From Asterias amurensis (taxonomy: Eukaryota; Echinodermata; Asteroidea; Forcipulatida; Asteriidae): a stretch of 64,000 bases of DNA. The notes below the pieces were generated by a model that was given only the letters and a program-made list of their open reading frames with translations, searched no databases and was not told the origin of the DNA. Made by a program: the position numbers and the translations under genes. Where the stretch lies: contig NC_092665.1 of assembly GCF_032118995.1 (NCBI RefSeq), forward strand, positions 14,466,012 through 14,530,011. Reading direction: 5' to 3'. Positions 22,269 through 33,125 of the stretch are shown one piece after another (position 1 is the stretch's first letter; every line of letters starts with the position of its first letter).

Positions 22269-25200
22269 TCATCGGCGGCCAGTTCTCTGCCTGTTCTGCC
22301 GAGTCAATCTGCTTGTCCGTCTCTGGGTTGATGCAGAGGCAGATGATCCGAGGTTGAAGCCTCCAGGATTTGTTGGAGTTACAGCTCCGAAGGCAGGAGC
22401 TGCTGATGGGGCAGGACTGCCGAATCCTCCGCCCCCCGCTCCTCCTCCACCTTAGGTTGTAAAACAACAAATAACAAGTTATCAGTGAACGATTTCCCTT
22501 ATATAACGTCACAGGCCTGATACTTCACCGAGGCAATGAAGGTGATTGCTACCGTGCCCCCCTGGTCATTGGTGCCCTTGAAGTGCTCATGTAGAAATGT
22601 ACAATTTCCTTATAGGATGCCCTTTACCAAGGAGAAAATGCCTTGGTGTCGTTGCCCTTTCAAAAACTAAGCATACAGGCCTGGCGCAGCAAAATCTGGC
22701 ACAAAATATATCAATTGCTACTCAAAAAATCACAATTTGCAACACAATATCAACATTCAGTGTGCACAAAAGTTGCTCTGTCTGAATATTTTGCTATGGA
22801 AAATCTCTGGATGAAATCTTTTCCTATTTTGTATCATTGAAACAGTCATACCAGTCTTATCTGGGGGTATGAATTGAGGATAGAGGTTGATATTGTTTTT
22901 GGAAAAGCTTTTGGAGAGCTACGGCAGCCAAGGGCTGTATACTCCACAGGGACCTTAGAAAGATAACCATCGTACAAATAACACATGAGCAAAACAAAAA
23001 ATTTCAGGGCAAAAAAAAACCCCTGGATTTCCGGTTTAAATGTAGAAATCACATCCCTATTATAAGGAGGGTTGATTTTACTCACCAGCACCAAAGTTAA
23101 ATGATGTTGGTCTGCTTGGTGAGGCAAAGCCACCTACTGAACCCATGGGTTGACTGGCTTGCTGGCCGGCCTGACCAAACTGAAATAGCCCACCGGTGGC
23201 CGGCTGTGAAGCCGCTGGTGGTTGGGTCGCTGCTGCTGCTGCTCCTGCAAGATGAATGAACAGGGAAGAACATCAACAGCATTAGACAAGACAAGACGTT
23301 ATCTTTGTTAACTATAAAATAGGTTTGCAGTAACACCATGCAAATATCTTTTTGAGTAGAGTTGGTTCTGAAAAGAACCGATGATTTATGATTCTTAACC
23401 GTTATCTTTGTTCATCCCTCACTACCCCAAATCCTTCTTTGCCCAAATGAAGGACTCAGAAAGCTGAGGGCTATAGGTCAAACTAACAGTTGCTGATCAC
23501 TGGGTCGGGCATTACAATCTCATCCAAGTCCAAATACTTTGGTGTGGAGTGACATAGAAGAGGAGGGGATCAAGGCCGCATGTAGGCAAAAATGTCGAGA
23601 GAGAGTAAGGATTAATGCCGCTGCAATCCGTCTCCTGAGACCACTTTGGTATTGGTATTTCTTTTGTGCTTTTGAGTATGAATGGTCAACGAAATCACCT
23701 CGTCAACGAAATCATGGGCTCAACGGAATCATCTCGTGACCGAAACCTTAAATGAATGACGGTACTTACCAAAAGCAAATCCAGAGCTCTGACTTGCTTG
23801 AGAAGGGTTGGATGCCCCAAAGTTGAACCCCCCTGCGCTTGGAGCAGGTGTGGAAGACTGACTTCCGAACATACTTTGTCCCGGAGCTGTACCACCAAAG
23901 GTATTGGTCGGCTGAGATGTTGATCCGAAGGAAGGTGGTTGGGAGGACTGCTGGCCAAACATTCCAGCTGTTGTGCTTGCGGCACCCGTTTGAAACGGAG
24001 AGGCCCCAGCAGCAGGTGCTGCACCTGTTCCGAAGACAGACCCAGTACTTGCTGCAGGCTTTGCATTGAATGTGAAACCGCCGCTACCGGCTGCGGCAGG
24101 CTGGGTTGCGGAGACTGCTGGGCTGCCACCAAACTGAAAAGACGGCTGACTTGGCTGTTGGGATTGTTGCGTTGCTGCACCAAAGGCTGGCTTGAACTGA
24201 GGTCCACCTGCGCCACCCATGCCTATCCCTTGATTTCCAAAAGTAGATGCAGAGGGCTGAGCTGGTTTAGGATTCACTGACTGACCAAAACCTTGGGTAA
24301 AACTTGGTTTGGTGGCAGCAGCGGGATTGGCTGCACCGAACATGGAGCTTCCGGCAACTGAGGGGGTACTCAAAAATCCTGATGACATCTGAGTGGTTTG
24401 GCCAGCTAAAGTGCCAGCTGATCCCCCGAGGGAAAACACAGGGGTGCCTGTATTGCTAGTCGAAGGAGTGGCACCACCAAATTGGAACGGAGTACTCGGC
24501 TGCGCTATACTGCTCTGTGTAGATGGTGCGGCAGTAGGCACGCCGCCAAATGAGAGTCCAGCTGTTCCAAGTGTTGAAGCTGTGGTTGCCTTTGTGGATG
24601 AAAATTGGAATCCGGTTGTAGACGGGGCACTGCTTTGAGGGACTTGAGAAGTTGTCCCTCCAAATTGGAAAGTTGATTGAGTGTTACTTGGTGCAGCCTG
24701 GGCTGATGACACGAACAAGGACCCAGACATAGGATTGCTCGTTGCTGCTGGTGGTTTACCCACTGAAGCACCGAACTGAAATCCAGAACTCGATATTGCT
24801 TGTGTCCCAACAGGGGTCGTGGTTTGTGTTACAGATGAACTTGGCACGACCTGAGAATAGAGCGAAGAACTTATGCTGCTGTTCTGGAGTTGTCCCGATG
24901 CTGTGGACGCAGGTTGTAGACTACCTTGAGATGAGGTGATGGTAGAGGTTTGTGGTTGCGATAAGAATCCAGTCAGCCCACTTGTAGGAGTTCCCTGAGT
25001 CAAGATTCCACTGCCCACTGGCTTTGATAAGGGATTAACACCATGTCCTGCTTGGGACGTGGTGGTTAGCTTCCCCGCTAACTGACCAAAAGCTGAACTC
25101 GAGGTGGCCCCACCAAGCTGAAGTGGAGACGCGGTGGCTGCAAGGTCTGTACCAGCTAGCAATCCCTTCAAAACAGAATCTTTCTTTGGTGCTACTGATG

Positions 25201-28200
25201 CAAGTGACTGCCCAACAGGAGTCTGTATAGATGAAGCTGCGGGGTTGATTCCAGAAGAGGGCTTAGCTTTATCAGTCACAGTAACCCCAAGCACTGATGA
25301 GGATGTGGAGGAACTAGGAATGATTCCAGTCGGCTTTTCAAGGCCCGCCGTCAGGAAACTCCCACCAAGAGATGTCTTGGACACACCGAGGGGAGCACTA
25401 GACGGTTGTTTACCTGCAACTGTGCTCTGAAGTTGCGCCTGTTTGCCGCTACCAATAGTTCCGCTGTTGTTGCTATTTAAGCTTGGAAGCTGCAGGCCGT
25501 CTTTTGAGAGTGAGGAGACCGGCAAGGTTTTCATTGTGCTGAGTTTGAGCATCTCAGTCGAAGACAGAGATGAGGGAGCAGCCGTGCCAGTTGAGATCAC
25601 AGGGTTTGCAGACCCTAAGCTTGTTGTGGTGACTTCTGGTTCATCTGTGCAAATGCAAAAGAAAAGATTTTAACAACCAAGTCTAAATTTAACCAGAGAA
25701 ATCAGCAGTTCCCCCTTTTAAAGAGGGGCTCCAAGGTCAAATTCAGTATTGTGATGCACTCCTTTTCAAATAGATGGATCTCTCATGACAGTGGGGAACA
25801 AGTTACAAGTCTCTCACTTCACATTAAAATGGTGCAAAATAACATTTTACTTCGTACAGTTTCGGAGCGAAATTTAAAGCTTGAGGTCATCGGACAGCAA
25901 AAGCAAATGGGTCTTTTCATTTTAAGTGGAATTTCTGTGCTGACTTCGGCTCAACTTCAATGCAATTAAAGGAACACGTTGCCTTGGATCGGTCGAGTTG
26001 GTCTTTGAAAAGCGTTTGTAACCGTTTTTTATAAAATGCATATGGGTAGAAAGATGTTGTAAAAGTAGAATACAATGATCCACACAAACATGCCTCGAAA
26101 TTGCGTGGTTTTCCTTTTACCTCTTCGACTAACACGTCGGCCATTTATGGGGGTCAAAATTTTGACTCCCATAAATGGCCGACCGTGTTAGTTCTCACAG
26201 TAGAAGGAAAACCACGCAATTTCGAGGCAAACTTGTGTGGATCATTGTATTCTACTTTTAAAACAGCTTTCCAACCATAAGCATTTTATAAAAAACGGTT
26301 ACAAACGCTTTTGTTTTGACCAACTCGTCCGATCCAAGGCAACGTGTTCCTTTAAGATTAATAATCAAAATCATCAAAATACAGGTGCGCATCTAAAGGG
26401 TTTATTTCCGAGAGACAGAATCTGTTTTGAGGGGGGGAGACTTACTTTGCGGCTTATCTTTTTCCTCATCCTCCTGCAGTGAACCAAGGATGTAGTTGAC
26501 TCGCTGCTTGGCAAAGTGTCGATCTTCTTGGAGATCTGCGGCCGTGTATTCTCCAGGGGAGCCGGACTTCTGAGATGGGAAAGGGCAAAGAAACTTATGA
26601 GTTTAGAAAGATTTTTTTTTTCCCGGTATTGTGTTTAACAGGGTACGCTAAAATGGGTTCTCTCCACAGGACTTTAAATCTAAACCATAAGGCATTCTGG
26701 ACCAAAATCGTGCAAGGTTAGCAGAAGCAAGCTGAATTGAAACAAGGTCCTCCAAACTTTTCACTTCATGTTTATATTTGGTTTTGAAAGCTTCTCGTTC
26801 TTATTAAAAATTGCCATACTTTTTTCCCTTTCTAGGCTCAGTTTGGTTACACCGTATCCGAATTGGCGTCTACGACTACAGCTTCGACTGTTGCTATGGA
26901 TGAACTTAGCACTCGACAACGCGCATTTCAGTCTTAACCATAGCTGCCATATTGAATACACCTGACATTAATTTGAGTAGTAGAAAAAAAATAAGAAGGT
27001 AACGGTAAGTTTACCTTGAGCGTATGATGTCTCTGCTTATCAAGTTTTGGTGTTTTCAATCTGGACGTTAGCAGACTCTTAGCCCGCACTTCGAACGGCG
27101 TGGCGTCTTTAGAGACTTTTGAATCATCAGTAACCTCTTGCATTTCTGAATCAGACTTTCCAATCTTCTCTGTCAGCCTGGCGGCGGTCAGTCTGACTTG
27201 AGGAGAAGATTGTAAAACGTCTTCTCTGCTCCCTGCCTCGCCTCTTTGAGGACTGCCGGGAGGTTGCCATGGTTTCTTGGTGGGAGAATCTTCCGGCATC
27301 GGAGGCTGGCTCATTACTCTTTTTCTCATCATCATCTGCAACAGGAATAATTGTATTTTGTTTTAATAGAAGAATTGATGTCTAGGCTCAACCACAGCAC
27401 CCAAAGCAATCGCCGTGGAGCCATTTGCTTTTACCATGGTGCCCGTTGCAAGGTTTCAATACATACATTTGTCTCATAGAAGTGCCCTTTACCAGAGGAA
27501 AGTTGCTGTGTCCCTTCAAAAGCAAAGTTCAATTCCTACATGTTTTTTCAATCATCAAGTCAACTAAATTGGTCTAATCACACAAAGTTTATAATCATCT
27601 CACAATTCATATCCAGATTAACGATTAAAGGCAGTGGACACTATTGGTAATTACTCAAAATAATTATTAGCATAAAACCTTACATGGTACAAGTAATGGG
27701 GAGAGGTTGATGGTATAAAACATTGTGAGAAACGGCTCCCTCTGAAGTGACACAGTTTTCGAGAAAGAAGTTATTTTCCACGAATTTGATTTGGAGACCT
27801 TAGATTTAGAATTTGGTACCAATAGTGTCCAGTGTTTTTAACTTCACCCTTACATTTGCCATGGACGCTCTCCGACTGGAACTGATGGAGCTGTCGATTG
27901 CATTCCGGGGGGTGTGAGACTGCACCCCTCTCATTCCTGACCAATGGGAGGCTCTTTTTGCCTTTGTACTACCCTCCGGCGAGCTGTCCGACTGCGGGTA
28001 GCCGTTGATCATGGAGTAATTGGACGAGTCCGCTACGCTTGGAGTGCTGCTCCTTGATCCATTCTCAAGACGCCTGCCAAGAAAAATTTTGTTTTAAATT
28101 TATTATTAATAAATAAACAAAATGGAAAAAAAAACGGGCCAAGTGTAGCAAGTTCTGGTGAAAATTATTCGGGTGTGGGCTCATGAAATGAGTTAGACAC

Positions 28201-30372
28201 TTAGTTTGAACCAACAACTTCCGGATTAACTTGCAGATTTTACCAACTGAGCTTTCCTATGTTGGCAGTCTCTCTATTCTTATTTTCAAACTAAAAAAAA
28301 ATAAATCACACCCGCTGAACATGTTTCATATTTCAACAAGGCAGGCTGATCTAAGAAAATCCCACCTGCGTTTAGCAATGACTCCCGCTGATGAGGCTAC
28401 ACTACTAGCATCATCCGGCTCCTCTGTTTGAATCCTCTTGCGTTTCTCGTTCAATGCTGCTATGACTGCGTCCCTATGGAGAGGGTTTGGACTACCGCTG
28501 TTTCGCTCCAGAGATAACCGACGAAATCTGTAAGAACCATCAAAATCCGTTCTTTGAAGATGAGTCCTCATATGATTAATATCATTTCAGGTTGAACAAA
28601 TACAAATTGACTGGAGTAGGATTTGAACCTAATACATGTATAACTTGTTTGTGTCTTTCTGGTGAACCATACTTTCCTAGGGCCCAATTTCCTAGAGCTG
28701 CTTTTAAGCAGAAAGTATTGCTTGACAATTGTCTGCCAAGCAGAATGAGCAGAACACCAGTCACAAATTTCACATGGGACATGGTGGTTTAGCTGGTAAC
28801 CTTATTCTGGTAAGCATAATTTTGCTGTGCTTAGCTATTTAAATGGGTTCAGGTGTTTTGCCATAGACCTTTTCGCAAATACCATTGTGCAAGCGCAGAC
28901 TATTGAATGAGATGAATTGTGGGATAGATATGGATCAAATTTGGTCACCAGCTAGACCACAGTGCACCTAATTCCAAGATTTAGGCGCGTGCCCCAGTAT
29001 TTGCGAAAAGGTCTATGAAAAGCGACCACTACAGCAAAACTTACAGTGGACTTGCAGACCGTCTATTGTCTGGTCGTGCAATCTTCACCGTGACTGGACT
29101 ATGAGTCCTGACTCCGCCCCCTTTCCTGAGAGGGCTGAAGGAGAGCCCCGCCCCATCTCCGTAGAAGATGGAGCTCGCTGGTAGGAGCCCCATGCTGGTA
29201 CGGGTATATTGAGGCTGGTGGGTAGGGTAATGACGGTTCGTCAGGGGAAGCGGGATGCTGCTGTCGTGGTCCAAGGGATACGACATCTTGTGAATTGGCT
29301 TGAAGGGTTTTGGTGATGAACTGCAGTTGAGAAAAAGACAGATAAAAATGTAGAATCTATCCAGTGAACGATTTCTCTTGATTTAAAGGAAATCAAGAAA
29401 CGTATACAAAAATACAAACTGCAAAATTAAGTTACCGAAAAATGTTAATGTATTTATTGATTCCATTTGTAAAAGTCAGATCTTACTTTTGATTAAAGAT
29501 ATTTTGTCTGAATGACGGACATTTTACAAGTACTAGCTGGCAGGGGGCATTAGAACTTACATTTTACAGAAGCGCATTTATTCCACTGGAGTGGAAGATA
29601 AGAGTAGTGCCATGAAATGGGGCCAAGATCTGAAGGATGAATTGGAGGGTCAAAATTATAATAAAAAACACAAATAAAAAAGCAATTACCAGGGAGTGGA
29701 AACTTACTTTATAAAATGATTCTTTGATGGCGAAATTAAAGGTGACCGCACACTTTTTGACAGCGGAGACCTGCCAAAGCTGCTGGTGTTTATGTTGGAT
29801 ACCTGTCTAGGTGAAATTTTCTCAGAAAAACTATAACCAGGTGATGAGTATAGACCTCTGGAAACGTACAAATCTTGATTTCTATGGTGATGATCTGGCG
29901 ACTTTGACAAAATTACCGGCTCGAAATGTTTACTCTTCCATCCACTTTCTGCAGTTGCATGTCCGGAGCCTTGGAAATATTCTGACTCTCTTCTGAGAGA
30001 GGTTTTATGAGGTGGACTTATTGGTGAAATGATGGGGCTAATCACTGGTTGTGAAACGTAATTTTTGAAAGGGCTTCTTCTGCCGGTCCCAGGGCCTGTG
30101 GCTTTACGGCATTCGGCTCCGGCGGTGCGATCACCGTTGTCACCGGGGCCGCTGTCCCGTTTCGCACGTTTTGCCGACGAGTGTGTGACAACTGCATATT
30201 TTTGTTGTGTTGCTCCCGCTGTTTTTCTGCTGATTATGGTTGTGAACGCCAAAACTGACGCAGTGAATGTTGCCCATAGTAGAATTACTGACAGCACACC
30301 AAAACTCAGACCAAAGTGAAGAATAAATGGACAAATTATGCACAAAAAGATGAGCAGTCGACGTTCAGACAT
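22269..30372 (-). CDS. POM121: Nuclear pore membrane protein POM121 homologue
   Basis: Nine exons join in phase: 30372-29708, 29320-29045, 28527-28366, 28073-27854, 27335-27015, 26569-26446, 25644-23770, 23244-23086, 22450-22269. They give 1327 residues, close to vertebrate POM121. Residues about 6-47 are a long hydrophobic segment that anchors the protein in the pore membrane. The middle carries motifs that match vertebrate POM121 from memory: SPVTVKIARPD (exon 2), HRDAVIAALNEKRKR (exon 3) and TPRNAIDSSISSSRR (exon 4), in a basic, nuclear-signal-like context. From exon 7 on it is a Ser/Thr/Gln/Gly-rich domain with about twenty FG or GFG/QFG units, which should line the channel and bind transport receptors. 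The tail is Arg-rich (RQNRQRTGRR), as in vertebrates. Introns carry several inverted-repeat elements. Confidence 0.92.
22513..22690. repeat. Interspersed repeat of the 'gcctgatacttcac' family
   Basis: Reads aggcctgatacttcaccgag, then cattggtgcccttgaagtgc and ttgccctttcaaaaac. Clear relatives lie at 33648-33985 (itself interrupted) and 60618-60792; weaker ones are near 27395-27530, 39195-39365 and 41265-41470. The class is unknown. It lies in the last POM121 intron. Confidence 0.6.
22855..22965 (-). repeat. SINE-like repeat fragment
   Basis: Reads gaggatagaggttgatattg, then ttttggaaaagcttttggag and ctgtatactccacagggacc. This matches the body of the repeat at 48441-48735. Located in the last POM121 intron. 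Confidence 0.5.
25966..26355. repeat. TTAA family B inverted-repeat element, full copy
   Basis: TTAA flanks, terminal repeats AGGAACACGTTGCCTTGGAT, and an inner palindrome gtcaaaattttgactcccat around the dyad. About 390 bp. The two arms are distinguishable: one has ttggtctttgaaaagcg and the other cgcttttgttttgaccaa. It sits in the POM121 intron between exons 6 and 7. Confidence 0.9.
27625..27841. repeat. TTAA family A element, internally deleted, abutting a splice donor
   Basis: TTAA at both ends, but only about 217 bp, with most of the second arm missing. Its right edge is about a dozen bases from the end of POM121 exon 4 (27854), so it almost touches the donor site in the intron. Confidence 0.75.
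28204..28253 (-). repeat. tRNA-derived SINE fragment
   Basis: On the minus strand, an A box gctcagttggtaaaat (28238-28253) precedes a B-box-like gttggttcaaact (28204-28216). The distance is right for a tRNA-derived promoter, but there is no acceptor stem pairing. Lies in the POM121 intron between exons 3 and 4. Confidence 0.5.
28606..28680 (-). repeat. tRNA-derived SINE fragment
   Basis: The minus strand carries aggttcaaatcctactcc, a good B box (28619-28630), with no clear tRNA fold. It is followed on the plus strand by a GGGCCC-type element from about 28679. In the POM121 intron between exons 2 and 3. Confidence 0.45.
28679..28856. repeat. GGGCCC-type palindromic element, diverged
   Basis: Starts gggcccaatttcctagagct and continues with agaacaccagtcacaaattt and ggtaagcataattttgctgt, the family vocabulary. 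The right terminus is degraded (aaatgggttcaggt). In the POM121 intron. Confidence 0.6.
28864..29015. repeat. Mariner-like miniature element with TA flanks
   Basis: TA at 28864-28865 and 29014-29015 flank arms gaccttttcgcaaatac and gtatttgcgaaaaggtc, exact complements of 17 bases. About 150 bp, no coding capacity. TA duplication suggests mobilisation by a Tc1/mariner-type transposase. In the POM121 intron between exons 2 and 3. Confidence 0.75.
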
Positions 30373-31200
30373 CTTTGATGGTGGTGGTCCACATGTCTGT
30401 CACACACTTAGCATTTTGTCGATACCGGAATTAATCGATTCTTTTTTATTTCGAGTAAAGATCGGTTCAGAGCTATACCGTATTATTTGTCCATTTTGGC
30501 TTTTATATTGTTTGTCATTCTGTTGTTAATGTCAAATATAAAAACGTGGTCTCGCATGTCCGTATATTGTTGTTTAGATTTCGAGATTTTTTGAATTTTT
30601 GTTCACAAAAAAAAGCAACAACCCGTTTCTTCATTATGGAGTTGAAATAATCGATTAGACATGTGCCGTGCAGCCATGCACAGTATCGAATATTTTTCTT
30701 AGGAAATGTTCAAATGAAGAATAATTTAGAAACAGTGTAAGATTATAATGTTTAATCTGGCAAATTACATACATTCCAATTAAACTGATGTTATTTGGTT
30801 CTCCAAACATAATCGTTAATAATATTACTTTCCTTTGACCGACCGGTTCTTACATGTAAATTCAGATTGAGTACATACATTCTTCTTCTCTATGTTCTGA
30901 ATAATTTTTCAAAAATACAAAAAAACAAGAAATATAAGGGCCTATGATTGGCGAGTATTTTTACTCAAACCTTATTATTTTGCAAAAATAGTATTTAGTG
31001 AGACACATTGAGGTATATTATTTATGATAATTCAAACTCGGAGATTTAGTATAAATTACGCACATAAAACACAAAACCTTTGTTTCTTAAGTTTTTATTC
31101 CAAATTATTATTTCAAAACAAAGAATAGCAGCGCCATCGTCTTTTATAAGCGCGATTTTCATTGGTCAATCAAACGGCGGCAGATTGAGCGGCCATTTTG
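30373..31200. promoter_or_regulatory. Divergent POM121/NCAPD2 promoter region
   Basis: Only about 0.8 kb separates the POM121 start codon (minus strand) from the probable first exon of NCAPD2 (plus strand). Near the NCAPD2 side there is a CCAAT box in reverse (ATTGG at 31161-31165) and GCCATTTTG at 31192-31200, which fits a YY1 site. No TATA box is evident. The rest is AT-rich with no recognised repeat. Confidence 0.5.
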
Positions 31201-31285
31201 GATGTATGTAGAAAATAAATAAAACAATTTGGACGGCGAATTATCAAGCTAAGAGTTTCAGCACTTCCTTTTTATCGGTTAATAT
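31201..31285 (+). other. NCAPD2: Probable 5' untranslated exon of NCAPD2
   Basis: Follows the CCAAT and YY1-like motifs and ends aatat|gtgagt, a strong donor. The next acceptor is before 33102, just upstream of the NCAPD2 start codon. The left boundary is a guess. Confidence 0.45.
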
Positions 31286-31440
31286 GTGAGTATTACTGAG
31301 TAATTTATTGATAAAACAAGGGAAATTTAAAGTGATACATTTTCAGGATACTAATGAGAATGTCATTCTTGTGAAGCTGAACCAAATAGACAGCTTTTTA
31401 AACAGTTTTTCAACGATTTTGTGACATGTTATTTTTATCG

Positions 31441-31551
31441 CGGTTCTCCCCAACCTCATCCCCAGGGTTTGTCGAGCAGTAGGAGGATGACCATCAAAGG
31501 TGTTGGAAATAAACTAAACCATGGGGACGAGGTTGGATTCTCCTTGACGGA
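31441..31551. repeat. Short inverted-repeat element
   Basis: Arms ccaacctcatccccaggg and ccatggggacgaggttgg are complementary with a few mismatches around a loop of about 60 bp. In the first NCAPD2 intron. Confidence 0.6.
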
Positions 31552-31674
31552 CGGCGGTATAAAAAAAATACACTTTATCTGTCAACAACTTTAAAATTTA
31601 ATCAAATGCATAGGTAATTCATAACCTCCTAAAACACAAACCTCAGTGTAATTACTACTACGGTTGCGGAATTA

Positions 31675-31816
31675 GGAAAAGTTTCCGTATGGCACCACCA
31701 TTTTTTCATTCGATCTCATAACTCAATGAAAATTGAACAAAATGAGATAGATATCCCTTTTTTTTCAATTTGTAAAAATGAGTGAAAAAGTGGTGGCGCC
31801 ATACGGAAAGTTATCC
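31675..31816. repeat. hAT-like miniature element with 8 bp target duplication
   Basis: The direct repeat CGGAATTA (31667-31674 and 31817-31824) flanks arms ggaaaagtttccgtatggc and gccatacggaaagttatcc. The inner arms are aatgaaaaaatggtgg-like and complementary. An 8 bp duplication and about 140 bp length fit a hAT-type MITE. Confidence 0.8.
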
Positions 31817-32494
31817 CGGAATTATATTAAAATAAATTTTTAGATTTTTTCCTGATCCGTGACTGGACAAATTTCCGCTGGACATGTCTTTTTATCGACT
31901 TTGTCAACAAAAGTTTTTTATAATTCTATGAAACGCTCACATAATTCTGAAAATTGTGTTCTGTCATTTGAAATATAATGTTTTATGTAAAAAACAGACT
32001 GACATCAAAATTAATAATCAGTTTGTGGCATCCAAATAAAGCCAGGAACCTTTATTTAAAAAGAAAAGTAATATAAAAATAGAGAGCAAATTTAGCAATT
32101 TAGGAGGGCGCCCTCAATACGTTTGTTTTCCACAAAGTAGAAACTGGGTCAAGTTTAAAGACTTGCTTGTTTAATGCCCAAGTAAAATGCTTTCACCGGT
32201 GATTGCGCGCAGTTGCTCAAGCTCCCGCAGCTCAGTTTTCAACTGGCGCGAAAGACTACTAGTACTAGTACTATGCGCGTATTTTGGGCGACAGACTTGT
32301 CAATAAAGGGAAGTAATAAGTTAAAAGATATTTGGTACTTCATGATAAAGTGTCTAAATTTATAAAGGATAAACAATTGCTCAAATTGTTTTTTTGGCCT
32401 ATGTCCCTCAGTTAGTCCTTCGGAACCCGTCATTTTGGCAATTGACTAATGACGAGAGAATTATGAAAAAAATATCTGTCCAGTCACGTAAGCT

Positions 32495-32845
32495 TGGGCG
32501 ATATCACGATATTATCGAATATCGCGATACTAATTTGGAAACGATTTCGATACCGGATCGATTTGGTTTTAATCGAAATATTGGTATATCGCGTCGCGAT
32601 ATCGATTAAGTATCGCAATATCGCGATGTATTTCTAGCTGAGTCATCTTGCACCCTAGAGGTTCGGAGTAAAAACAAGAAGAATAGGTCATTAGAATACC
32701 TCTCTTCTGCTATGACTGTCTCTTCTACAACTTTCACTGGGAGTTTGAAGACTGATGATGTCAACTTTAATTAATCGCGATTATATCGAATATCGCGATA
32801 TATTGTCGGCGATATATCGTGAATAAAATAAATTGATATCGCCCA
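32495..32845. repeat. TATCGCGATA-rich inverted-repeat element
   Basis: Ends tgggcgatatcacgat and attgatatcgccca. The outer 120-160 bp on each side are crowded with overlapping short palindromes (tatcgcgata, atatcgcgat, gcgatatcgatt). The centre (about 32625-32760) is ordinary sequence. It is probably a miniature DNA transposon with subterminal repeats; the target duplication is unclear. Confidence 0.65.
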
Positions 32846-33125
32846 CGTGCAGATTCTTCTTCTTCCTTACAAGTGCTGAGTTCATAAATTAAAGATTACT
32901 GCACTGCAGCTGGGCACACGCGTGAAACCATGAACGCAACCTCATTCAAGATAGATAGATAGATGTGAAAATACTAGCACTGCCGAAAGTCAGCACCCTC
33001 CCTCTTTCGGCACTTGCACTTGTAGTTGTATTTGCAGGCTATTAACAAATTAGTGTTACTTTTATAAAGGAGACAGACTGTATTTCTTACTCTTCTTGCA
33101 GTGTCACACACCAACAGCGTCCGCA

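Noticed and set aside
26101-26316. Similar short frames starting MADVLVDEVKG or MRGFPFTSSTN in several places
   Set aside because: They recur at 37339, 57046, 57221 and 62157 because they are translations of family B palindrome arms, not genes.
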